Positions 1 to 10,296 of a stretch of DNA of 64,000 bases are shown piece after piece. This DNA comes from Ooceraea biroi. Its lineage: Eukaryota > Arthropoda > Insecta > Hymenoptera > Formicidae. The stretch covers positions 10,121,624 to 10,185,623 of the forward strand of contig NC_039507.1 of the NCBI RefSeq assembly GCF_003672135.1, given 5' to 3'. A program made the translations under genes and the position numbers. Below the pieces are notes generated by a model. The model was not told the origin of the DNA. It did not search any database and saw nothing but the letters and a program-made list of their open reading frames with translations. Numbering within the stretch: position 1 is the stretch's first letter; every line of letters starts with the position of its first letter.

Positions 1-1820
1 TTGAATGAGAGGAATCTCCCGGAATTACCGGAGGTCGTAGTTTAATCTTAGCGCTGCCATCAATTCCCGCGGAATTTAATCCCTTGCCGCACATGCTCGT
101 TATTTTCAATGAGGAATGGGAACCTAACGACGTCAAAACGCGCCCCGATGCGACCGCGAGGACTAAAACTACAGGAGAAATCGCGAGACATTGGATTCCT
201 CGCGTTCGATCAGCTCGTAAAAAAAATTTTAAAGTTATTTCTATCTTTCCTTACATTGGAAGATATATTACATATGTCCACATTAAAATGTAGGCAAAAA
301 CATTCAAGAACCTTATGCTATGTACGTGATTGAGATGATAGAGTCAGAGATTATCAGGAAAGCACAACAAGAGTTTATGGCCTCTCTTGGGGAGGAAAGA
401 ACGCTCATCGACAGAAATAGGTTCCCCATAATGCGCGTAATCTCATTACTATCCGTTGCTTGATAGGTTTATGACAAACAAGAAAATAAAGAACAGAGAA
501 CCATCGAGTCTGAATCTATATGTAAAGAACTTATTTAGAATAGACTTACTAAAGTAACAATTAAACGTAGATGAAGAAAGCAAAAGGTGAGCAAAAGGGA
601 AGACACAAAATGAAAACTGCATACTCTTCTCTGGAGAACGTCGCGAAAGCATTTCAAGAATTAACCGAGTAGCCGGGACAATTCCTCAGGAACCTTTTGT
701 GGCAGCAATTTGCTCTAAAATGGTTCGCACAGCAAATTCACGCGCCTTGAAAATAACATCGTATTCTGTGAGTACGAAACGTTTAAAGAAACATATTCAT
801 ATCATTTGCAAAAATTGTCATTGTGTGATAGGAGCTGCTCTTGTCGGCGAGACAATTTTTATTCTCTTACACAATATGCCGCGAATTTATCACGCGCGCT
901 CATAATTAAAATTAAAATAAAAGATTGTAAAGAAGCACGTAATTTATTATAACTTTTCAACTTTTCATTGTAAAAGCAACAGTACGCACTGCACAAATGG
1001 ACACCAAAGGACCTGCTTTGCGCGGAAGCTTCATCCGCCTCGCGGACGGAGCGAACTTGAAGAACGTTACTTTAAAAAATTTGTACCGGTCATTTCACAA
1101 GTGACGCCCATTTCCAGCGCGAATGGAGTTTTCGCGTTAACGTCACTATCTCCCATGCATTATGCAGTATGCGCGCACCTGCACACATTCGTCGCGCCGG
1201 AAGTGGCGGTAAATCGGATCCGAAACTCTCGATATATTGCGAACGGCGCATCCTTCCACCCCTTTACGCGTTTGCATATAAATAATATTGCAAGATGGCG
1301 GCGCCGAATCATAAAGTTGCTGCGGAACGTGAAGTTGCGGTCTTACTACCTTGTCCGCCTGCCTACGTACAGTGTTTTCAATCGATCGACGATGGAAGTG
1401 AAGCGCGAGAGCGTCTCACATCGTATATATTTTTCAGATCCCAAATTTATGTATGACCTTCCATCCAGAGATCCTAAGATAGAATCCTTCCTCATCGTCG
1501 AGCGGCGCGCATTATCGATTTAAACCGCAAACTGACTTAGGCGCCAAATCGGTTCCGAATTCAATAAACCACTGAGTAGGTGGATGGCTTACACCGGGAA
1601 AATCAACTCGTCGTTCAATTTATCGTGTTAGTGCCTCAAAGAGTCCTCGAACAATGTCTATTTTGACGCTTCGACTTTTCATGCATCTCGCTAAAATTAT
1701 TGCGTTATAAAGATTATTGGTATTTGCGCTGCGCGCTGCACAGCTAGCACAAAATTGAAATTAAATGTCCACGTTGCAATCTCTGTTAGAACAGAAGAGA
1801 ACGCTCTTTATAGAAATAAG
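1..1820. other. Intron or flank downstream of the short-isoform exon, nothing recognised
   Basis: AT-rich with scattered CpG. The longest open frame (about 1101-1523, plus) starts at GTG, has no recognisable domain and no splice support. The next Dys exon is not here. Confidence 0.6.
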
Positions 1821-1925
1821 AGATGCTTGGAGATGCTGGAATATAGAATATAAAAAAGATGCTGGAGAGGATGCCAGAATATACAATATAAAAGATGCTG
1901 AAAGATGCTAGAATATAAAATAAAG
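1821..1925. repeat. Three-copy tandem repeat, about 35-bp unit
   Basis: The unit is built on AGATGCT followed by GGAATATA and AATATAAAA, with copies beginning near 1821, 1856 and 1892 and a few substitutions each. It is intronic. No coding meaning is seen. Confidence 0.75.
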
Positions 1926-2134
1926 AAAAGTTTTACGTCACTTTTACGAGTTCTTTAGAATCTTCAGGAAAACCGTCCCACTCAATAGCACATTCAAAAA
2001 TGCGCTATTGTTGGCCCACCGAATAAATTTATAACAATGGGAAGCCTGATAATAAAAGACTTAAAAAAGCTTCAGAAAACGCACGAGAGAATTATTTCGA
2101 TAGATCATGCAACGACGGTGTCGTCGACACTGAC

Positions 2135-4000
2135 CTTAGCGAATCTCTCCTGCGTGTCCAGTATCTCTATGAACAACGAGACCTTATCATCCATGATCTT
2201 GAAGCCGTTCCTCGGCTGCGCCAGCAATTGTTGTATCGCCTGCGACGTGGTGAGCGGCGTTGCTGGACTCGTAGCCGGCGTGGAGCTTCTCGTACCGGTG
2301 CTGCCGGAGTTGCTATTGTGAAGATGCGTGCAACCAAGAAAGATCGGATTACCGTTCGGCGAAACGCCGCACGTGAACGGTCGGAAGGGAAGCCCGTGGA
2401 ACGTGGGGCTGGGTCGCGGGGCGGTTGCACGAAGCATGCTTTGAGCAGACGGTAGAGATAGTCGTCGCACGGCACTCTGATTCTGTTGTTGTTGTTGCTG
2501 CTGATTCTGTTGCTGAGACCTCGATGGCGATTTGAGGATCTGATAGTCGCTGGCGGCCGAGGGTAACGACCGGTATCCAGAATCCGAGGGGGATGCGGGC
2601 GGCATCGGTGCTCCCTGCGGTGTCGTGGCGATGCTGTGTGGCCGAGGTCTCAATGCGGCGCCCGGCGTCCAGGTGTTCGAGTTGCCAGGATTAGCCAGGA
2701 TACTCAGACCGGGCCCTTGTGACGTGGGCGTGGGTGGTTGAGGATGTGGCAAGGTCGAGGCGTACGCCCTACGAGGTACGGGTTGATGCAGAACCAGGCC
2801 GGAGGCGCCCCACTGTATGGGCTCGCCGGGTGTGCGAGCGGTCGCGGATATGCTTGTTGCTGGTGTTGCGGTTGTAGCTGGAGGCAAGCCTGCTGCAGCT
2901 GTAACGGGTGTCGAGGCGATGCTGTGAGGCCGCCTAGATATGGGTTGTTGACCGTTCCATAGAGATTGGGGTGGTACAACGCTGCGAGTCGCGGATACCA
3001 CGACGCCGCTGCTGCCGCCGCTGCCGCCACCGCCGCCGCTGCCGCCGCTGGCTGTTGGACCGTTAATCCTTGGCTCCTGTTGGCCGTTGATGCCGTCATT
3101 GATGCCGCCATTGTTGTTACTGCCGCCGGTGGGTAGAGATACTGGAGTACCGGCGACCGAATAGGCACGCCGTTGTACCACTCCTGATACACCGCATGCG
3201 GTTGCATTTGGTGCAGCACTTGGGCCCCACGCTGTCGGTGTTGCTGCTGCTGCTGCTGCTGTTGCTCCGGGTGTTGATGTTGCTGATGATAGTGGTGCTG
3301 CTGCGGCTGCTCTACCGCTGAGCTGACCAAGGGGATGTTGGACACCGTGGAATTGTGGTGGAGCGGCAATACTATGAGGACGCCTCGGTGCTGCTGGTTG
3401 TGGTAGCCCGTTGGGTGTAGAGCGAACTTTATTTGCGCCGGATGCTGGTATCGGGGCAGGTGGTGTATAGAGGGGGAACCCGTGACCATTGTGACTCGGG
3501 CTACGGGTGGGCAGCTGGTTGATCGGGGACGATCGTAGATTGTTATGCTGCTGTTCGCTCTGATGTTGCTGATGCTCGTTGACGGTGCTTGCTCGAGTCG
3601 CGACGCCGCCGCCGGTGGTGGCGGGGTGTGTTGGGGCCGGTGGGGGCGGGGGTTCCAGCAGATTTTCAAGTTCTGCAGACAACGACCACGCTGCAGGTAG
3701 TGCTGATAGTGGTGATATTGTTGGTAGCGCTGGTAGCTGCACGGTAGTTGCTGGACCGCCGCCACCGGGCTCGGAGCTGTTGAGTGCGGCTGCAGGGCCT
3801 GGTGCGGCGGACTTGTTGACGCGTGCGGTGCGTCCACCGCCGACGAGTGCGGTGACGTGCTGTAGATGACGATCATTCAGGCTCGCGCGTCCGTTCACAT
3901 TGCGGTAGAAGCCGGGGCCCGGCGCGAGGTTCAGACTCGTCGGTTTCTGCTTCACTCCGCCGTTGGGCTGCGGAGAGACGGCGGGTTTCGGTTCGCCCAT
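2135..4000 (-). CDS. Dys: First coding exon of a short dystrophin isoform (Dp186-like head)
   Basis: This exon encodes 622 residues from an ATG at 4000, with an in-frame TAA four codons upstream, so the start is well fixed. The reading frame stops at 2105, but the exon most likely ends at 2135, where AAG is followed by a good donor (GTCAGT) in phase 0. The protein is low-complexity and probably disordered: Pro/Ala/Ser-rich throughout, a His/Gln stretch near 143-152, an Ala run near 248-253, a Gly/Ser run at 318-332 and a Gln run near 496-507. A motif like RRPHSIAxTP recurs near residues 206, 277, 356, 410 and 453. The last 20 residues (SLFIEILDTQERFAK) look structured. The donor phase equals that of the rod exon ending at 32821, so both can join the same next exon, outside the window. 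In Drosophila, Dys short forms use private heads from internal promoters; Dp186 is neural. The coding call is strong. Assignment to Dys rests on strand, phase and locus layout. Confidence 0.85.
2484..2516 (-). repeat. CAG/CAA tract coding a Gln run
   Basis: An interrupted CAG/CAA repeat lies within the 4000-2135 exon, coding Gln with Asn interruptions at about residues 496-507. Interruptions by CAA and AAT suggest it is less prone to length change than a pure CAG tract. Confidence 0.8.
3239..3266 (-). repeat. GCA/GCT triplet tract coding an Ala run
   Basis: A run of (GCT)n on the plus strand is read as Ala codons in the main frame (about residues 246-253) and as Gln in the overlapping same-strand frame. 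Confidence 0.75.
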
Positions 4001-4250
4001 TTGGTTTTATCGGCGCGAGAACACGGCCGATTAGGTGATCAGCCCCGCGAACATTGCCTTGACCGTACCGAGTGTACGCGTCGAGCACTCAGTCAATTAG
4101 TCTGTTAATCCTTCGTTGAATGCGAAATTCCCATGTCAAAAGTATCGCGTAACACGCCGTACCTCAATGTCACAGGTATTATAGGATGAGAAGGATCCTT
4201 CCTCGATACACCGAACTACTTCAAATATCAATGTCGTCGTCGGCGCGGAG
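4001..4250 (-). promoter_or_regulatory. Dys: Probable 5' leader and core-promoter zone of the short dystrophin isoform
   Basis: The sequence directly upstream of the ATG at 4000 has no strong acceptor (no pyrimidine tract plus AG), so the leader may be contiguous with the exon and the start site nearby. A TATA-like CTATAATACC lies on the minus strand near 4170-4180. The leader contains a 7-codon upstream ORF. No experimental start can be read from sequence, so this is a positional inference. Confidence 0.3.
4031..4054 (-). other. Seven-codon upstream ORF in the leader
   Basis: ATG at 4054 is followed by six sense codons and TAA (MFAGLIT). It lies 30 bases before the main ATG, in a different frame. 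If transcribed, it could dampen translation of the main frame. The context CAATGT is mediocre. Confidence 0.4.
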
Positions 4251-5389
4251 CTACTGGAGCACGCTCGGCACGCGACTTTTACCCCATGTAAGGAAATCGA
4301 TAAATTCCGCGCTTCTAGTAATTCGAAATAGTTTATCTGCGTGAAATCATGATGGCTTTTTTTAATCTTGTAAGCAAATCTTGTCCCCGTGAAGTCTGTT
4401 TTAATGATTTTGTAGATCGCTGATATAATTCGATGCAAAGTTCAATACTTCGCGAAACAATGGCTCGGATGTTACTTGTTCATTCTCCGTTTATTCGTGT
4501 TGTGTGCATAGACCATTAAATTTCAACCACTGACATCAAACTTCGAATAACATTCCGAAACTGCAAGCAATCAATTCTTCCACGCTAATTGGGATGCACG
4601 TACAAATGCATGTAAATCACGCGCGCCTCGGTCGTTATTAATACATAATAACAGCTATTCCTCATTGTATTACTAATTAAAATGCAAACTTATCGCCATT
4701 TTTATGTTTGGTGCATGGCCGAGTCATACTAACCGAATATATATTTCCTGAACGAAACTCGTCGTTGTTTCTTGATTTCAGCCAAATCTTCGAACCGATC
4801 TCTCTCGTCGATCATCAAACGCGCAATATTTTTCACTAAATTTAACGGCAATATTTGATATATCCACTAAAAATGGCGGTGTTCACTAAATTTTCTAAAT
4901 ATATCTAAAATCAACTACGGACGCTATAACTCTTGTCGATGATGATTATATCGTAGTTACTCTTCATTACGCTATTTGGTAAAATTATTCTTCTATCCAG
5001 CGGCGCAGCGCTCTCGATCATTATATTTTTGTTCCGAATCTTCGAACTCTGATGAACAGCCAAGGATGCGGCAATACATCTAAACACGTAGCCGGTTGTT
5101 TAAACTTGAGACTCTAATCAGACATCAGCTTTAATCTGTTTGCTATACGTAAAACACAACTACAAGCTTCATCTACGCCTACTTTTCACTAAACTTATCG
5201 GAAAATTTCGCCGATATATTTCCCCGTCAATTTACATCACAAGAAATATGATCTTCGTTACGCAAACGCACTGCACACCATCCACCGCCCGGACTTTGAA
5301 GTATTTCGTGGTATCGAAGAGAGATCAATATGCGACAATCCGCGTATCGTGAACTCTCAATGATTTCGTCTACGACATCATAACGTTAG
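4251..5389. other. Intron, nothing recognised
   Basis: AT-rich non-coding sequence without repeats, splice-supported frames or transposon ends. Confidence 0.6.
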
Positions 5390-6320
5390 GCCGATCACTT
5401 TCTCCCTTCGACAGTCGTTCATCTCCGAGTACTCCGATCGACTATTGTATTCCTCGAGCCGCGATCAAGCGAATGTCTTCCACCTTTCTGGATCTCTTCC
5501 GACTCTGAATCGTGCCGCTCACTATCATCCCCGTCGTCATCCTCGCGGCTTATCGACGCACAGTTTCGTTCACTTCTGTCAATTCGATGAGAATTCCGCG
5601 CGAGTCCTCCCAGGTATTCTCTCTCGCGCGGTGATCTCTGGCGGTCTCTTTAATCCAGGCGACGGTGGTCGGCCGAGCCGTGGCGACTACTCATCGTCCT
5701 CAAGTTCCGTCGACCGACAACGTCCATCGTACGCGGATCGGCCGTTGCCAGCATGCTCCAGCCGATGCTCTGGACTGACGAGCTTCCCCCCGCGAGCGGA
5801 ACGAGAGTACGCGCGGTACTTCCGGCCGGCGAGCGACGAGCGCGTGAGTTCAATGTGCGCGGGTCAGGAATCGAAGAGGGAAGTTAGGGACAGGAGGTCA
5901 GTCGGGTGAGACTGACGCGTGGCTGCCGTGCCGGGGGCGGAGTGGCGTGTCCCTCTTTGGAATACGGCGGGATACGAGCCGCGACGAGGCGCACGCCTGC
6001 GCCGCGCGGCCGACTACTACTCCCGGCATCCTCGCCCTCCCGCACCTCCATGTCCTCTTCCTCCTCCTCCCTCTCATCCTCCTTCTCCTCTTCGTCCTCT
6101 AGCGGCGTTCCACTAGCGGTTCTCTCCCGTTCCACCCGCTCCTGCTGGTACTCCCCCAGGAACATCGGCGCTGGTCCTGGCTGCTCTCTCCTGCAGCCTT
6201 TCTCGTATCCTCCGCCGGCTCTGCGCCGACAACAGCGGCGACGACGACGACAACGATGATGTTCCCATTTCTCTCGGAAGACACTGCCAGCTCACTGTTC
6301 GTCTGGCAAAGCGATAGGGA
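5390..6320. promoter_or_regulatory. CpG-rich stretch with a long pyrimidine tract, candidate promoter
   Basis: GC content and CpG density rise sharply here, and both strands stay open for 90-150 codons, as expected of composition rather than coding. The plus strand carries a pyrimidine-rich tract at about 6047-6100 (purine-rich on the Dys sense strand). It lies 1.4-2.3 kb upstream of the short-isoform ATG on the minus strand, a plausible place for its promoter or an untranslated exon. No core element is distinctive. Confidence 0.3.
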
Positions 6321-9300
6321 TGACGGACAGAAGAAAGGAGAAGGGAGTGAAGGAGGGAAGGAGGGAAAACGTAAGAAATCCTGTTTATCCTTTCCGGGAT
6401 GATGCATTGGTACGTAAGGAGTACATAGATAAAAAGTACGTTCTCTCATTCCTTGCCATCGCTTTTTCTGTCGCGAGTTCGTGGCTTCATTCGCCGATTT
6501 ACAACTTCGAGAATCGAATAATAAGTATGTATAACAGCAAATCTGCTGAAATGCCTTCAAATTGCCCCAGTTTTGCAGAATAATGAAACGCGTTCCTCTC
6601 AAATGACTCGATCGATTCGTCAAACATGTCGGAAACGTTTGTTACAATGGAGCAAACGTAACTATCATAAAATGCTAGGAATTCTTCTATGATGAATGAA
6701 CGACCATTTTCAACATGTGTATGTTTCCATGCGTGGGATGTAACGTATGAAGGAACAGTCAAAAGAGAATGAAAGGGTAGCAGAGGAAAGGTTGGGCCTT
6801 TATCTCTAGGAGGACGCGACGCTCACTGATATTCACAGGATATGGTCCTCTCGGCATCACTTCCGTTCCTCGTGCATACCCGACTGTTTCTCTCGCACCC
6901 GTCGCCGTTTATCCTGCTGCTTCGTGCCGCACTTACCATTTACATAATGCATACAGCATGCGTCAACTATTAGCCCTCTTTCACCGGCTAAGTTGGAGTC
7001 GCGAGAGAGCTGAGGTGTTGAAAACGCGGGACAATGACGCTTGTCGCGCGAAGACGCGACGAAAATTTCAAGAACGATCGGTGGCATCAATCTGAAACTT
7101 ACGTTTGCAAAGATGGAATGGGCGAAAAAAACACTCGCGACTTGTATTTCCTGTATTTTCCACGTGTCTACTTCCGTTCCTTCTCGCTAATGATATGGAT
7201 CTTCTTTGCAGATAAACAGTGGAAAGGAAAGTAGCTTGAGAAGAAGATCATAAAACGGGACTGTCTCTCCGAAAAACGCTGTGAAACGTCGTACGCATTC
7301 AATGCCCGTCTGCCACCCTTCGCGAGCCGCTCTTTCTCTCTCTTGCTCTCTATCATGCACGATTTATCTACATGGAGCTGCGTAATGCGAACAGCGTGCG
7401 TCGACCAACAGTCCTCTTTTCATGATCTGGGTATATGGGCCTCCGGTGGATGCAACCGAAGCGCATGCAGATCTATCGTGATAACGGTAACGATTTTCGC
7501 TCGTGTTTTTTCCCTGAACATGCAGAAAAAGCTAAAAGAGCAAAGAACGAGAAACGAACGTTGAATCAAATTTTGCACATCATATTCTCGGTGATAGAAT
7601 AGTTTCTTCGTTTTACGCGAATCAATTCAATTTTCTGTCAGATCGATTACAAGAAATCAATTGCGAAAAATTTTTTGCGGTAAAAACTTTATAAACGTCG
7701 TAGAATAACGAATGGTATCAAATTCTGGAAATAAATCTTAGCTGATTTTGCAAAGCTCAAACGTCCGATAATATCTTCCTTTCTATCTCTAATCGATTTT
7801 CTATTCCGTTATTTTAGACCGTTTAGTTAAAGAATAAAGTTATAATATCGAAAGGAATATGTTATAAAGTAACAACGTTTTTAGTTTGTTTAATTATGTG
7901 AAGAAAATTTTTCAGGACGCTAATCAACTTAGAAAGCTATGAATGTAGCTTGCACGGCTCATCTTTTCATACGTACGTTATTTAGGTCGTCTCTTCTTAC
8001 TTTCATGCAGTACATGTTATCTACGTGTCAACACTTGGTCAAATCTTCTTTTCACGACGTATGTAGGTATGTGAGGCTTCAAAAAGGGAGAAAATAAGTG
8101 TAGGTCGATGATGACCTACCCCCTGCTGCGCGAATGCCTGAATAGACAGATATCGAAGATAATAAAGACAGGAAATAAAATCTTTACGTGCAACCTTGCG
8201 ATTAAACAATAAAGATTAAAGACGCGCTTTCTATTATAGCCTCATAAAAATGATGAAATGGACAATTTCATGCCGTACGATAATTAAGAAACGGATTGAT
8301 TTTGGATTATCTGGCATACGGAAACAAACACGATCGATCTTATGAACGAGAGTATCAAACACGAAAGCGTTATTAGCATGCGCTTAAATATTCAGAAAGC
8401 GTAAGTAAGCTTTTCTTCGCGCGTGAAATGGTCCTTATGCATTAATGTTATTGCTGTGACAATCGCTAATGCGCATGATATAGCATCACTGACATTCTGA
8501 TTCGGTTAATAAGTAATAATATTATACACTGCATTGATTTCTTCGTAACCTAAGTCGTAGGACCATATATAGCCGCTCGCTATAAGTCTAATGAATAATA
8601 AAAATATGTGTACTATACATACAAAGTATTGTATTATTTTGTTTCTCTCGATAAAGCAACGAAAAATCTGATGACGATTTAAAAATTTAAATAAAATTAT
8701 ATTTATAAAGCAAAAAATGCATCAAATTGTACAACTGTAAAAAGCTTGTTTTCCATATTGGGCTAATATTAATTATATTGATCATAGAATACAGAAATGA
8801 AAATAATTGTGTATGCATCATATTAAATAAAATTTTTCCATTTTTATAATTACGATGAATAAACTACGCAAAACTATCTGTATTAATGCTGCATTAATCG
8901 CAATTAAGACTACAATTCCTGTTAAAACTCCAAAGTTAAATCGAGACGAGAAACCTTAAATATGCAATGAATTGCATTAAAACCAAATGTTAAATGGCTA
9001 TCTCTGCAGGTCTGATGAAAAATACATCTGGTGTGAATTTTTCATGACGTAATGTATATATATTTGTACATTATAACTGTTTCAATTTTTTTTAAATTCA
9101 CATTGTTTGCGTGTGTGGTGGAACACGCATTAAATATTTGTCTGTACACTGGAAAATCATATCAGTATGCAAATTCACGATGTAAGTTTCCCATAGCTTC
9201 CTATATTCCGCTCCATGCTTTATATACGCTTCTATTGATCGCGTCTTGATGCTGATATAAACCACATCTCCATAGAAGGAACGTATAATGATATCCCATC

Positions 9301-9915
9301 GATATCTTAGGTAACTAGTTCGTGCAATATTGAACTTCTCGTATAAATAGTGCGCATATATAATAATAGTGTGCATATAAACCTTGCGTTGTTTGAAACA
9401 AGTTAGAGCAAATAAAATTGAGAATTGCATGGATCACAAATTCCAATTGATGACTGATGGTTTTTGCGGTTGATCCACAAAATTTAGACAATTAGGCAAC
9501 AGTATCTGTGAAATGGCAAACACAGGCAATCGCCATAAATCCTATGTACTATTCGCGCCATTGATTACTCCGATAATCAAACAACAGCGCAAACAACAAA
9601 CGTTTTCGCCGCACGCGGCTCGAACATGAAATTTCTCCGAAATTTAAAGCAAACCGCGATATAGCGCGATGATTAATCAATGTGTCCGACCGCGGATACT
9701 GGACCGACAGGATTCTGTTTCCAATTCCCCCGTCGCTTTTACTGACATCAACATCACGTAACGGTTCGCTCTCGGGGTGTTTAACAATCGTCGAGCCGGA
9801 TGGTCACCGACCGTCAGACTTTCGCGAATTAGCCCCGGCGAAATAACGTCTCCTGCATTATCCACGATTCCTCGCGGCGGACCAGCTACCGGATCCGGCG
9901 CAGCACTATTCCTCC

Positions 9916-9918
<3 letters not shown>
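6321..9918. other. Intron, nothing recognised
   Basis: Mostly AT-rich. A short hairpin (GTAGGTC with GACCTAC) lies near 8101-8117. The open frames are short and overlap on both strands without domain similarity. Confidence 0.55.

Positions 9919-9962
<44 letters not shown>
9919..9962. repeat. (CT)n microsatellite
   Basis: About 22 uninterrupted CT dinucleotides. Confidence 0.97.
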
Positions 9963-9965
<3 letters not shown>

Positions 9966-10178
9966 GACTGATGGATACAAATGGAAACGACGGTAGGTTT
10001 GCGCGGATGCCGAAACTTATTCGATCCAGCGGACGGGCGGCCGTCGAACGAGATTACGCCAAGTTCCGATGAGGTAGCGATGCCGTTGCTGCCGGTAGAT
10101 AAATCATTTGCTATAACCCGGCGCACAAAGCGAAATAATAAAAGCGTTCCGTCGGCGAGCGAGCTGGGTCCGAGGAAG

Positions 10179-10207
10179 AAAGGAAGGAAGGAAGGAAGGA
10201 AGAAAGG
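10179..10207. repeat. (GGAA)n microsatellite
   Basis: About six GGAA/AAGG units, slightly interrupted at both ends. Confidence 0.9.
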
Positions 10208-10270
10208 ACGGACTGGTCTCGTTTCGACGAAGGAAAACTCCGCAGTTAGACGACACTGGGCTTATATAGT

Positions 10271-10296
10271 TTATATATATATATATATATATATAC
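10271..10296. repeat. (AT)n microsatellite
   Basis: About 12 AT units, 64 bp beyond the GGAA tract. Confidence 0.93.

Noticed and set aside
1101..1523. 140-codon plus-strand frame
   Set aside because: GTG start, no domain, no flanking splice signals, CpG-rich patch.
2105..2134. Extension of the short-isoform exon by nine codons to a stop at 2105
   Set aside because: A good GTCAGT donor follows AAG at 2135, and the phase matches the parallel rod exon, so the extension is read as intron. A read-through form cannot be fully excluded.
2228..4108. Plus-strand frames inside the large exon (for example 3579-3869 and 2738-2962)
   Set aside because: Antisense shadows of the Gly/Ala/Pro-rich coding exon on the minus strand.
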